The position numbers were made by a program, and so were the translations under genes. Positions 15,040 to 24,214 of a stretch of 36,724 nt of DNA are shown piece by piece. Every line of letters begins with the position of its first letter. Position 1 is the first letter of the stretch. Below the pieces are notes generated by a model. That model searched no databases and was not told where the DNA came from. It saw nothing but the letters and a program-made list of their open reading frames with translations. The DNA is from Lachnospiraceae bacterium (lineage in GTDB: Bacteria > Bacillota_A > Clostridia > Lachnospirales > Lachnospiraceae), in the NCBI GenBank assembly GCA_009911175.1, contig QXWX01000070.1:1-36724 (forward strand), written 5' to 3'.

Positions 15040-16326
15040 TTATATCTGCAAATAGAAAGTACTTCCGCCGCCGTCTGTATCCTGCACGCCAAGCTTTAAT
15101 CCCTGGATTTTTGCAAGGGTAATGGCAATGGACAGGCCAAGTCCGAAATGGTCTTTTTTATTTCGGGATTTATCACTTTTATAAAAGCGGTCGAAGATAA
15201 ATTCTTTTTCCTCGTCAGGGATTCCAGGGCCATGGTCCACGACGAAAACCAGTGTATGGGGATGGCAGTGTTCAGCCCTAAGAAGGATTTTTCTTGAAGG
15301 CCGCGTCAGAGAATATGCGATGGCGTTATCGAGCAGGATGGTCAAAATCTGTCGGCATAGTTCGGGGTCTGCTGATACTGGCGGAAGCGGCTCCTCCGGC
15401 AGGCGTAACTGCAGGGTTCCATTTTTGGACAGGCAGAGCGGTTCGTAAAGCTCCAAAAGGCTTAGGAGGAGATCGTCTATTTCAAATTTTCGTTTTCTTA
15501 CAGCCCATTCCCTCTGTTCGGCAGAAGCAAGGAGCAGAAGATTTTTAATCAGGGCGCTTCCCCTGCGGCATTCGTTTTTAATAACAGAAAGCAGACGGGT
15601 ATCCTCTGCTGAATGGGAAGAGACTGCATCTGCGGTCATTTGGATGACTGCAATCGGAGAACGAAGCTCATGGGAGGCTGCGGCTACAAAATCCTGCTGC
15701 TTTTGGTATGTTTCTTCCAGAGGGCGCAGGGAACGGCGGACGAACCAGCGGCCGCTCAGAAAGAGGAGCAGGATTCCAAACAGGTCGATAAATAAATAGA
15801 AACATCCGGTTTTCAGGGATTTCTTCCTGCTGTCAGAGATGTCCTGCAGCAGGGTGAGCTTCTTATATCCGGCAGGGGTCTGGAGGACAAGGATATTCCC
15901 AAGATAGACATCCCGGCTGTCTCCATGGATTTGAAATATGGAGGTCTGCAACATGTTTGAGGAGATAGGGTAGGAATCTGTGAAAATGCCTTCCTTGTCC
16001 GCGGCTTTTTCTGCATATGAAAGAAGAATCTCCCGTCTCGTATCCGGTCTGTATGAACCAGGAAAGAAAAGGGGCGAGTTGTTTTCTTCTATATGAATGA
16101 TGAGCTGGTTTTTCTCCTCCATCTGTGCCAGAAACAGATCCGTAAAGTGGGAATTACCCTGAAGCTGGAACATCAGAGTAAAAAGATGTTTTTGGAACAG
16201 TGATTCCTGGCGGTTTTCCTGTGAGGTAAAGTAGAAAAGAAATGTTATGGACAGGATAAAAGTTATGATCAGCCCGGTACTTAAGGTATAAAGAAAAACT
16301 AATTTTCTCTGTAGTTTAGGAAACAT
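15040..16326 (-). CDS. Sensor histidine kinase
   Basis: A 428-aa membrane kinase with two transmembrane helices (about 10-32 and 160-182) around an extracytoplasmic sensor of some 125 residues. The cytoplasmic part has the H box AASHELRSPIAVIQM, the N box ILLDNAIAYS, G1 VDHGPGIPDEE with F box FIFDRFYKS, and G2 FGLGLSIA. The open frame extends to 16368, but ATG 16326 is chosen: GGAGG lies six bases upstream and the overlap with the regulator is only 11 bp. It should phosphorylate the 16316-16999 regulator. The signal is unknown. Confidence 0.92.
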   Translation of the reverse strand: MFPKLQRKLVFLYTLSTGLIITFILSITFLFYFTSQENRQESLFQKHLFTLMFQLQGNSHFTDLFLAQMEEKNQLIIHIEENNSPLFFPGSYRPDTRREILLSYAEKAADKEGIFTDSYPISSNMLQTSIFQIHGDSRDVYLGNILVLQTPAGYKKLTLLQDISDSRKKSLKTGCFYLFIDLFGILLLFLSGRWFVRRSLRPLEETYQKQQDFVAAASHELRSPIAVIQMTADAVSSHSAEDTRLLSVIKNECRRGSALIKNLLLLASAEQREWAVRKRKFEIDDLLLSLLELYEPLCLSKNGTLQLRLPEEPLPPVSADPELCRQILTILLDNAIAYSLTRPSRKILLRAEHCHPHTLVFVVDHGPGIPDEEKEFIFDRFYKSDKSRNKKDHFGLGLSIAITLAKIQGLKLGVQDTDGGGSTFYLQI

Positions 16327-16999
16327 TGCCGTCCTCCAATCGGTATCCCATGCCATGTACTGTGGCAATATTTGCGCAGCTCCCTAAAGAGCGCAGGTGT
16401 TTTCTGAGGAAATAAATATATGTATCAAGATTGCCGTCTTCTACGGCGCTTTCCGAACCCCAGACACGCAGGAAGATCTGTTCCCTTGTCAGGGTCTTTC
16501 CCGGATTGCGTAAGAAGAATTCCATGAGGAGAGCCTTTTGTTTGGAAAGGCGTTGCTCTTTTTCGTTGCAGGTCAGAATCCTGGCCTCCATATCGAACTG
16601 GATATCCAGAAAGGATAGACAGGTCTGGTCTGAAAATGCAAGGGGCCTTCTGGAGAGGGCGCGGATACGCGCAAGGAGCTCCTCTATGGCGTAGGGTTTT
16701 ACCAGATAGTCGTCTGCCCCGCAGTCCAGGCCGGCAATCCGGTCGTCTACAGAACTCAGTGCAGTTGTCAGGATGATGGGTATGCTGATGTGATTCTGGC
16801 GGATGGCTTTCAGGATGGCCAGTCCGTCGAGCTCCGGCAGCATGCGGTCCAAAAGAATTAGGTCGTAAGCGCCGGACATGGCAAGATAGATCGCCTCACT
16901 TCCGGCGTGGCAGCAGTCAACAGTATGTTTTTTGGCAGAAAGCTGTAATTTTAAGGCGCTGCATAATTCTCTGTCGTCTTCTACAATTAAAATACGCAT
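16316..16999 (-). CDS. OmpR-family response regulator
   Basis: A 227-aa DNA-binding regulator. The receiver domain has the acidic pair in IVEDDR, phosphoacceptor Asp51 in LILLDRMLPELDG, and Lys in DYLVKPY. The C-terminal winged helix contains LTREQIFLRVWG and the terminal RTVHGMGYR-type hairpin, here IATVHGMGYRLED. AGGAGTGTGAAAG precedes ATG 16999. It is first in the operon with the kinase and the DUF3221-like protein. The divergent lipoprotein at 17379 is a reasonable regulatory target. Confidence 0.93.
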   Translation of the reverse strand: MRILIVEDDRELCSALKLQLSAKKHTVDCCHAGSEAIYLAMSGAYDLILLDRMLPELDGLAILKAIRQNHISIPIILTTALSSVDDRIAGLDCGADDYLVKPYAIEELLARIRALSRRPLAFSDQTCLSFLDIQFDMEARILTCNEKEQRLSKQKALLMEFFLRNPGKTLTREQIFLRVWGSESAVEDGNLDTYIYFLRKHLRSLGSCANIATVHGMGYRLEDGNVS

Positions 17000-17378
17000 C
17001 TTTCACACTCCTTACTTTGAATCATATAAATCACAATGCGATTCTATCATTATGGCAGACTGCGGACAATAACCTCGTTCTCTTTTGCGAAATGAAGGGC
17101 CGTTTTTGTATTTTATAAATCTTATTTTCTGGTGTGGATATAGAAATTAAAAATAGGAGCTTGATTTATATCAAACTCCTATTTCAGAAATAGTCATAAA
17201 AACTATAGCAGAAGGGGTCATACTCAACTGCTTATTAGTATAATACCACTTCAACAATATCATGTCAAATTTCCTTGGATTATAATTTCACAAAAATTTT
17301 AGCAGTTTTAGAGTTTTTTTAGAGAATGGCTTGGTAGGATATATATGACAAATATTTTAGAAAGGCAGGATTTTAGAG
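17000..17378. other. Divergent intergenic region
   Basis: This 379-bp AT-rich region between the OmpR regulator (minus) and the lipoprotein (plus) should hold both promoters. A clear hairpin occurs at 17151-17184. TATAAT appears near 17280 but without a convincing -35 partner. No gene was found. Confidence 0.4.
17151..17184. other. Long stem-loop in the divergent region
   Basis: AAATAGGAG-C-TTGAT pairs with ATCAA-A-CTCCTATTT with one internal mismatch and a four-base loop. On the minus strand it is followed by a T-rich stretch (TTTTTAATTT), so it could terminate minus-strand transcription or block read-through. No minus-strand gene lies directly to its right. Confidence 0.45.
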
Positions 17379-17924
17379 ATGGCAAATGAAGGAAAGAACA
17401 GAAACCGAAGATTATGCGTCATGGCAGTTGCAGCCTTTTTGGCGTTGTTGCTTGTAGCATGCGGAAGCGGAAAAGAAGACAGTACGAAGGATACAGATAC
17501 ACAGGGAGCTTCAAAACCGGAAAAGAAGACGGAAGATACACAGGCAGGGCAGACGCCGGACAGCGACAATCCGAAGATAGCCGGGGAGACGGAAAGCACA
17601 GGCACACCGATAAACGGACTGTCAGTAGAAATAGGAGAAGTTTTAGAAGGCTCTTTTACGGGAAAGGAGATTCAGACAGACGACCAGGGAGATGCGGGGC
17701 AGGTTGCGGTGCTTGACCCGGAGGAAGCGAAACAGTTGGAGATTGTATTTACAGAACAGACCACCTTCACGGTGCGCTCATCTACGGATATGGGGGCAAC
17801 GCATACAGATACACCGGGCAGCAGCGCTGATTTGGCAAGCGGTAGGCAGACAGAAGTATCAGGTACGAGGGATGGCGATACCATACATGCTTCTTCCGTA
17901 ATGATTATGGATTTTGGTAATTGA
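17379..17924 (+). CDS. Small lipoprotein of unknown function
   Basis: A 181-aa secreted lipoprotein. A basic N-terminus (KNRNRRL) and hydrophobic stretch end in the lipobox LLVAC, with Cys28 as the lipidated residue. A linker of about 55 residues is rich in Lys, Glu, Thr, Asp and Gly. The C-terminal 100 residues form a small beta-rich domain with alternating segments (VAVLDPEEAKQLEIVFTEQT, then DTIHASSVMIMDF) that resembles short OB/DUF5666-like lipoprotein domains, though I cannot assign it firmly. It is divergent from a two-component system and ends before a strong terminator, so it is a single-gene unit. Confidence 0.7.
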   Translation: MANEGKNRNRRLCVMAVAAFLALLLVACGSGKEDSTKDTDTQGASKPEKKTEDTQAGQTPDSDNPKIAGETESTGTPINGLSVEIGEVLEGSFTGKEIQTDDQGDAGQVAVLDPEEAKQLEIVFTEQTTFTVRSSTDMGATHTDTPGSSADLASGRQTEVSGTRDGDTIHASSVMIMDFGN

Positions 17925-17984
17925 GCAGATGAGCTGTTTTATATTGGCAGGATGGACTGGATGTACATAATATGAGATGGTAAT

Positions 17985-18031
17985 AAAAAGGGCTTGTCGG
18001 GAAACAAATCATTTTCCGACATGCTCTTTTT
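17985..18031 (+). terminator. Intrinsic terminator after the lipoprotein gene
   Basis: AAAAAGGGCTTGTCGGGAAA and its near-complement TTTTCCGACATGCTCTTTTT form a roughly 20-bp stem with a short loop and a closing T-run. It separates the lipoprotein from the next ABC operon. Confidence 0.85.
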
Positions 18032-18079
18032 AATACGCAGCAGTTCGTGTATCAGAAAAAGTGAGAAAGAGGTACAGTT

Positions 18080-18994
18080 ATGATTAAGGTAGAAAATGTA
18101 ACAAAAGAATTTGAGCATATATGTGCAGTGAACCAGGTATCTTTTGAGATTCCGGATGGGAGCATGTTTGGCCTTCTTGGAACAAACGGAGCGGGAAAGA
18201 GCACCCTTCTTCGGATGATGGCAGGGGTGCTTGGCTGTGATACAGGAAGGATTCTTTTTGACGGAGAAAATATATACGAAAATCCATCGTGCAAGTCATC
18301 GGTCTTTTATCTGCCGGATACACCTTACTATTTTCCTAATGTAAATCTGGAAGAGATGGTCCGGTTTTACAGAAGGCATTATCCATTCTTGGAGAGAGAT
18401 AGTGCGGCGTATATGGCAAAGCTTTTAAATCTTGATATGGATCTTCCATTGCGCACATTCTCTAAGGGGATGAAACGGCAGGCATTTTTGATCCTTGCCC
18501 TTTGTTCAGGAACAAACTATCTATTGTTCGATGAAGTATTTGACGGGCTGGATCCGGTGATGACGGAAACTATGAAGGAGCTGTTCCGAAGGGAAATAGA
18601 AGAACGTAAGCTTACCGTTGTGGCCGCGGCACACAAGCTTAAGGATTTGGAGGATATCTGCCACAATATCGGGATTATGCATAAGGGAGGCATTCTAAAG
18701 GCAGGGGATATGAGGGAGCATTCCGGCAATGTGATGAAACTTCAGTGTGTGTTTGAAGGTCAGGAAGATATGAAGGAGGAACTTGAAAAGGAACTGCAAG
18801 TTCTGCGGTATGAGAAAGAGGGATATTTTACGACGCTGGTGGTAAAAGGGGATAAGAAGGAAATATTGGAAAGGATAACTCGCAGGGTTCCGGTGTTCGT
18901 GGGGGAAATCCCTATGAGCCTGGAGGAAATTTTTATGACGGCAATGAAGGAGGCAGGATATGACATCTGCAAGGTATTTATGGAACTGGATTAA
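18080..18994 (+). CDS. ABC transporter ATP-binding protein
   Basis: A 304-aa ATPase with Walker A GTNGAGKST (34-42), signature FSKGM (127-131), Walker B YLLFDE (147-152), D-loop DGLDP and switch His185 in AAAHK. As in the YtrB-like protein at 8275, the Q-loop position is non-canonical (VFYLPD). A C-terminal domain of about 95 residues follows the core. The gene overlaps its permease by 35 bp and starts after GAAAGAGGTACAGTT, directly behind a terminator, so it heads a two-gene operon. The substrate is unknown; exporters of this class often protect against cell-envelope agents. Confidence 0.9.
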   Translation: MIKVENVTKEFEHICAVNQVSFEIPDGSMFGLLGTNGAGKSTLLRMMAGVLGCDTGRILFDGENIYENPSCKSSVFYLPDTPYYFPNVNLEEMVRFYRRHYPFLERDSAAYMAKLLNLDMDLPLRTFSKGMKRQAFLILALCSGTNYLLFDEVFDGLDPVMTETMKELFRREIEERKLTVVAAAHKLKDLEDICHNIGIMHKGGILKAGDMREHSGNVMKLQCVFEGQEDMKEELEKELQVLRYEKEGYFTTLVVKGDKKEILERITRRVPVFVGEIPMSLEEIFMTAMKEAGYDICKVFMELD

Positions 18995-20936
18995 GGAAGC
19001 AGGCAGAGGGCATGTGACAGCCTTTCTTTCCTGGGGCGGTTTTTTTATCTATATAGTAGTTACGATTTTCGCACTGCAGAGTGATTCCTATTCTACTTTT
19101 TCCGGAATTGGAAGCGAAAGTCTGCTTTATCTTAGCATGGGGCTTGGAGTATTGGCCGCTGCCGCAGGCTTCTGTTATCTGGAGCAGCCTGTGAAGCTGG
19201 ATTTTTATTATAGTCTTCCGGTAAAAAGAGGAACGATTTTTTGGAGTAAATATATACACGGGATTGTGCAGGTGTTATTCCCTCTGTTTATCAGCATGGC
19301 GGTCTGCGGTTTTTATGAATGCAGTATAAACAGAGATTTTGTAGCTTATGCCGGTTACTATGTGCTGCAAAGTGCGGTTCTGTTTTCATTAGTAGTTCTT
19401 ATCTTTTATCATATCAGTATTGTTTCTTTTCTGGCAGGTGGAAGATTTGTTACGGTACTGGTTTTATTTGCTTCTTTTATTTATGGGGGACAGGTGGTTT
19501 TTCAGGGGATTGGAAATGCCTATGCAAAATATTTCTTTAAGACTTTCTATCGGATTCCGGAGCTTGAGGCAATGAAAGAAGCGCTGACGCCGGAACAGCT
19601 TGCCCGCAAGCTTACCGGAGCCTTTCTGCATGATAAGATCGAGGCATTGGAATATGTTCCGGAAAAGGAGATTGTTCTGGCGGCGTTTTTCTGGATTTTG
19701 CTCTTTGCCGTCCTGATGGTATGTCTGGAGCGGAAGAGAAAGGTGGAGAATGTAGGAAAGGTATTCGCATTTTCCGCGGCAGAGAGGGCATTTGTATTTT
19801 TTGTGTCTGTTGTTCTGGCGCTATTGTTTGGGAATTTGGCTATGGGATATGGAATTCTTCTGGTTTTCCTTTTTCATATTCTGGCAGAGATGCTGATACA
19901 AAGACAGGGAAATGCACTTTTTAGAAGAAAATGGCAGATGGCTGCAGAATGCGCACTTGTCCTTCTGATGACAGAAGGTTTTGCTGCAGGTGCAAAAGCT
20001 TTTAACGATTTTTCCCCGGAGAGGGATGAGGTCAGTGCTGTCAGAATCTGTGTCAATGGGATGGATATGTCCCAGGCAGAGTATGAAGAAAACTTCCCCG
20101 GAAAAGAAACTTATGAGACTGAGAGGAAACTTGAGCAGTTTAAATTTACAGAGGAGGGGCTTGCAGAGGGACTTTTCTGGATTCAGAGCCTTAAGGAGAA
20201 GGCAGAAACTGATGGAAAGGCATGGGAGTATAGCTTTGCGACAGTTTGTTATGAGATGAAAGACGGGAGACAGCGATACCGTGTCTATCCGGTAGACGAG
20301 GTGGATTTTCAGTCCTTTTCTAGAGTTTTTGAAACGAAGGAATATAAGGAGAAAGCATATCCCGCCCTGTTGTGGGAAAATGTAGGGGATAACCGTTTTG
20401 CATGGAAGGACGGTGTATGCAATCAGATACTTAAGCTTACGAAGGAGGAAAAGGAAGTATTTCTCAAACTTTATAAGGAAGAGGTACTGGAATTTCGGAT
20501 GGAAGAGCTTAGGGAAGCGGCGCCGTCCGGAATTGTGGAAATGAACTCAGATAAATGGGGCGAGACGGAGGAGCTCTTGATTTATCCGTTTTTTGAAAAG
20601 ACTTGTGCATTTCTTAAGGAGCATGAAGAGATAAGGGAGGATTTGCTGGATTATCCGGTTCAATCCCTTAAGGTAAAGGAGGATGTTCCAGATAGAAAAG
20701 AAGAAACTTATGTGGGGGATGGATATGCAGGCGGCGTGAGGATAGAACACTATGAGACAGAGGAAGAACTTAAAGAATGGAGAGGACGGTTAGTATGGAC
20801 AAAGCTTGACGTGCAACCCCTTCTTTGTCCTCTTGGCTACAGGGGAGGAATCGAGGCAGATGTGGAGGAGCCAGAGTCAGGGGCGGTGGTGAATGTAAAA
20901 TGCTGTGAGATGATGGAAACCTCAAAAAAACCTTAA
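18960..20936 (+). CDS. ABC-2 type permease with large C-terminal soluble domain
   Basis: A 658-aa protein. The first 345 residues contain about eight hydrophobic segments and the loop LDFYYSLPVKRGTIFWSKY, characteristic of YtrC/YtrD-like ABC-2 permeases. From about 350 onward it becomes soluble, charged and Glu-rich, resembling DUF6449-type extensions seen on some Firmicute ABC permeases. GGAGGCAGGAT precedes the start inside the ATPase gene. It is predicted to pair with the 18080 ATPase. The soluble part probably lies outside the membrane and could bind substrate or sense envelope stress; that is inference. Confidence 0.78.
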   Translation: MTSARYLWNWIKEAGRGHVTAFLSWGGFFIYIVVTIFALQSDSYSTFSGIGSESLLYLSMGLGVLAAAAGFCYLEQPVKLDFYYSLPVKRGTIFWSKYIHGIVQVLFPLFISMAVCGFYECSINRDFVAYAGYYVLQSAVLFSLVVLIFYHISIVSFLAGGRFVTVLVLFASFIYGGQVVFQGIGNAYAKYFFKTFYRIPELEAMKEALTPEQLARKLTGAFLHDKIEALEYVPEKEIVLAAFFWILLFAVLMVCLERKRKVENVGKVFAFSAAERAFVFFVSVVLALLFGNLAMGYGILLVFLFHILAEMLIQRQGNALFRRKWQMAAECALVLLMTEGFAAGAKAFNDFSPERDEVSAVRICVNGMDMSQAEYEENFPGKETYETERKLEQFKFTEEGLAEGLFWIQSLKEKAETDGKAWEYSFATVCYEMKDGRQRYRVYPVDEVDFQSFSRVFETKEYKEKAYPALLWENVGDNRFAWKDGVCNQILKLTKEEKEVFLKLYKEEVLEFRMEELREAAPSGIVEMNSDKWGETEELLIYPFFEKTCAFLKEHEEIREDLLDYPVQSLKVKEDVPDRKEETYVGDGYAGGVRIEHYETEEELKEWRGRLVWTKLDVQPLLCPLGYRGGIEADVEEPESGAVVNVKCCEMMETSKKP

Positions 20937-21086
20937 CAAAGGGCGGAAAAGTAGTTTTGTTCTTGGAAGTCTTTTTGAGGAAAAATGTGTATAGTGGTAG
21001 ATAGCATTTATGACCTGCCTGCTTTCAGCAAGCTGGCGTGCAGCTGTTCATAAACTGCGCATTATGTATGAAGGGAGATTATGTGA

Positions 21087-23336
21087 ATGAAAATGGGAAG
21101 GCATGGAAGATACGTAAAGCGTACGGCGGCATTTTTGTTATCTGCCGTATTGGCAGCAGGTTTATTATCCGGCTGCGGCAAGGGAAAAACGGAAGAACAG
21201 AATAAAGAGAATACTTCTGTGAAGGGGCGTTATGTGGAGAATGATATGGAACTGCCGATACAGGAGGGGGAGAAGATCCTGAACATGGCAAAGTCAAAGG
21301 ATGGAAACCCGGTTCTATTTTCAGAGGCAGAAGATACGAAGGTATTCCGTTATGAATATAAGGAAGGGAACTGGGAACAGACCCCGCTGGACTGGATTGG
21401 CCAGCTTTACGGAGGGCAGAACCTCCGCCTGCAGGAGATACAGGAAACAAAAGAGGGGGCACAGATTGCAAGAAGTACGGACGAAGAGATGCTTACGCAT
21501 ATTGCAAAAAGTGAGGACGGACAGACAGGTGCTGAGCAGTCCATTCCTTATCTTAGCCAGCAGGGCGATAACGGATACCCTGCGGTGACCAATCTTCAGG
21601 TTGACGGGGCAGGGAACTACTGGCTGAGTGACATGTACCAGTCAAAAGTGGTAGTGATCGACGCATCTTCGATGGAGGTCATGCAGGAGCTTAACAGTGT
21701 AGAAGGCAGTTCCAGTGAGCAGAGGATGCTTTTTGCGGCGGAAAACGGGGATATGGCAGCAAATACGGAGGATGGCGTGGTTACGGTCTATGATTCCGGG
21801 GCAGCAGAGAAGGGCACGATGAAGATTGACCAGCAGGAAGGGATCATGATGTGCGGTAATGAAGAAAACTGGTACATCATTTCCGGAGAAGGTATCATGC
21901 GGATGGTATTGGGCAATGAGGTTGGAGAAGTAATCCTGGATGGCACGATGGCGTCAATGGGATCTTCTTTGAACCGTATAGCGGGATTCATAAAAGGGCA
22001 GGAGGATGATTTCTATGTCCTCTACAGCCAGCCAAAAGCGTCAACGTGGAGCCTTATGCATTATGTGTATGACGCCGAGGCAATGGCGGTTCCCGAGAAT
22101 ACGCTGAGGGTATTCGGCCTTTCGGAAAATGCGACGGTAGAGGATGCGCTTCTCGGATTCCAGAAGGCACATCCGGATGTTAAAGTAGAATTCCTGACTT
22201 CGGGGAAAGAGGAAGGGATTACCATGGACGATATCCGTACCCTGAACACAGAGCTGCTTGGAGGAAACGGGGCGGATGTACTTCTGTTAGACGGCCTCTC
22301 GGCAGAGTCGTATATTGAGAAAGGAATCCTGGCTGACCTGACAGACCTGGCAGATGAGCTGACAGCGCAGGAGACGTACCTGGAATCCATATTGAAAAGC
22401 ACAGCGCAGAAGGACGGAAAGATATACGGAATGCCGGTGAAATTCAGCATGCCGGTTATATACGGAGATGAAAATACAAAGGCAGCGCTGTCATCCCTTG
22501 ACAGCCTGAAATCCTACTTGGAAGAGCATCCCCAGGCAAGCATATTTGGAATTGCGCAGAGGGATTATATCCGTGATTTCTTATTTCAGATGTATCAGGA
22601 TGAGGTTATTAATAAGGACGGCAAGGTTGACCAGGAGAAGCTGGCAGATCTGCTGGAGATAGAAGTTAAGATTGCGGCAAATGCGCGGGCGGAGATATTC
22701 GACGAGGACGGGTCGGCCCAGATGGATATGGGAACGGCGGCAAAGATTTTCCAGCAGGATATGTTCAGCAACGGAGGAAGCGCAGCCATTATCAACCATC
22801 CGGACAGCGTCGCCACCAGTAAGATTGCAAGCGTGACGGATATGATGACCCCGTATACGCTTATGCGTCAGATGAGTCTTTCACCGGATACACTGGATGG
22901 GCTTTATATACCGAAAGGTATCATAGGAATTAATAAAGACACAAAGCAGAAGGACATCGCGGAGGAATTTGTGAAGTATCTGTTTTCGCCGGAAGTACAG
23001 GGCAAGCCAGTAGGAGACGGATTGTCGGTATTGGAATCCGGAATGGGAATCCTCAAGGAGGAGCTGGCAAGTGAATATGCAACAGGGCTTGTGACCATGT
23101 CAAGCTGGAAGTTTGAAGGCGAGGAAGAGATTGTGCTGGATGTAAGCTACCCGACAGAAGAGGAGGTCGATGGCCTGATTGCCATTTGCCGCACATTAGA
23201 GAAGCCGGCTACACAGGACTGTGTCATCTGGAATATTTATCAGGCAGAGGCAGATGAATGTCTGGGAGGAAATGTTGATGCAAAAACGGCAGCAAAAAAC
23301 ATCGCACAGAAAGTGGATACGTACCTTGCGGAATAA
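21087..23336 (+). CDS. Extracellular solute-binding lipoprotein with extra N-terminal domain
   Basis: A 749-aa secreted lipoprotein, much longer than ordinary sugar-binding proteins (about 430 aa). The signal peptide ends in the lipobox LLSGC (Cys30). Residues 40-335 are beta-rich with repeated short strands (NYWLSDMYQSKVVVIDAS; NWYIISGEGIMRMV), suggesting a propeller-like fold. From about 340 the sequence is a type-1 solute-binding domain: NTLRVFGLSENATVEDALL, ADVLLLDGLSAESYIEKGIL, KIYGMPVKFSMPVIYG, and a C-terminal lobe with VKYLFSPEVQG. AAGGGAG lies before the ATG. Two importer permeases follow in overlap, so it should deliver a carbohydrate-like ligand to them. The role of the N-domain is unknown. 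Confidence 0.85.
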   Translation: MKMGRHGRYVKRTAAFLLSAVLAAGLLSGCGKGKTEEQNKENTSVKGRYVENDMELPIQEGEKILNMAKSKDGNPVLFSEAEDTKVFRYEYKEGNWEQTPLDWIGQLYGGQNLRLQEIQETKEGAQIARSTDEEMLTHIAKSEDGQTGAEQSIPYLSQQGDNGYPAVTNLQVDGAGNYWLSDMYQSKVVVIDASSMEVMQELNSVEGSSSEQRMLFAAENGDMAANTEDGVVTVYDSGAAEKGTMKIDQQEGIMMCGNEENWYIISGEGIMRMVLGNEVGEVILDGTMASMGSSLNRIAGFIKGQEDDFYVLYSQPKASTWSLMHYVYDAEAMAVPENTLRVFGLSENATVEDALLGFQKAHPDVKVEFLTSGKEEGITMDDIRTLNTELLGGNGADVLLLDGLSAESYIEKGILADLTDLADELTAQETYLESILKSTAQKDGKIYGMPVKFSMPVIYGDENTKAALSSLDSLKSYLEEHPQASIFGIAQRDYIRDFLFQMYQDEVINKDGKVDQEKLADLLEIEVKIAANARAEIFDEDGSAQMDMGTAAKIFQQDMFSNGGSAAIINHPDSVATSKIASVTDMMTPYTLMRQMSLSPDTLDGLYIPKGIIGINKDTKQKDIAEEFVKYLFSPEVQGKPVGDGLSVLESGMGILKEELASEYATGLVTMSSWKFEGEEEIVLDVSYPTEEEVDGLIAICRTLEKPATQDCVIWNIYQAEADECLGGNVDAKTAAKNIAQKVDTYLAE

Positions 23337-24213
23337 AAAGAGATCGGAAAGACAAGGAAGGGAGGTCAGGAACGGATACCTGTTCCTGCTCCCAAGCCTC
23401 CTGGGGACGGGGGGCTTCGTGCTCATTCCATTTATGGATGTTGTCAAAAGGTCTTTTCAGCAGGCAGTAGGCAGCGGATTTGTGGGCATGGAAAACTACC
23501 GGATGGTGGTGGAGAATGAGGCGTTTCGCTTGGCAGCAGGGAATACGGCGAGATTCATGGCGGTCTGCCTTCCCCTGCTTCTGGCCCTGTCGCTTGGCAC
23601 AGCGGTTTTAGTAGGCCATGTGACAAAGTTCCAGAGATGGATGAAGACAGGGTTCCTTCTTCCGATGGCGATTCCGGCGGCATCTGTAGTGGTTTTCTTT
23701 CAGATGGTATTTGATGAAAAAGGATGGCTTGGGCAGCTTGTAGGAATATTCGGGATTACTGGACGTGACTGGCTTGCGTCTGACTCGGCGTTCTGGATAC
23801 TGGTTGCCTGTTATATATGGAAGAATCTTGGCTATGACATGATACTCTGGCTCGCGGGGCTTGGCGCGATTCCAGAGGAGCAGTATGAGGCGGCAAGGGT
23901 ACAGGGGGCGGGAGAATGGGCCTGTTTCTGGTATATTACCCTGCCGCAGTTAAAAGAAACAACATTTGTAACGGGGCTCCTTTCGTTTGTAAACGCATTC
24001 CGGGTATTCCGGGAGGCGTATCTGCTGGCGGGAGACTATCCCCATGAGAGTATTTATATGCTGCAGCATCTTTTCAACAACTGGTTTGTGAATCTGGATA
24101 TTCAGAAGATGACGGCGGCGGCTGTGATGTTAGTCATTCTGACAGGAGGGATACTGGGTGCGGAAGAATGGTGGAAAAATCATACAAAGAAAATCGAAGA
24201 GCGGAGGATATAA
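23278..24213 (+). CDS. Sugar-type ABC importer permease (MalF/UgpA-like)
   Basis: A 311-aa membrane protein with six predicted helices. The cytoplasmic ATPase-coupling loop carries the EAA motif (EEQYEAARVQGAGEW, Glu204 region). After a basic N-terminus, the first helix GYLFLLPSLLGTGGFVLIP is typical of the MalF group. The frame is open from 23221, but ATG 23278 is preferred: GGGAGG stands eight to nine bases ahead. That start gives a 59-bp overlap with the binding-protein gene, a strong sign of coupling. It would heterodimerise with the next gene product. Confidence 0.9.
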   Translation: MQKRQQKTSHRKWIRTLRNKKRSERQGREVRNGYLFLLPSLLGTGGFVLIPFMDVVKRSFQQAVGSGFVGMENYRMVVENEAFRLAAGNTARFMAVCLPLLLALSLGTAVLVGHVTKFQRWMKTGFLLPMAIPAASVVVFFQMVFDEKGWLGQLVGIFGITGRDWLASDSAFWILVACYIWKNLGYDMILWLAGLGAIPEEQYEAARVQGAGEWACFWYITLPQLKETTFVTGLLSFVNAFRVFREAYLLAGDYPHESIYMLQHLFNNWFVNLDIQKMTAAAVMLVILTGGILGAEEWWKNHTKKIEERRI

Positions 24214-24214
24214 A

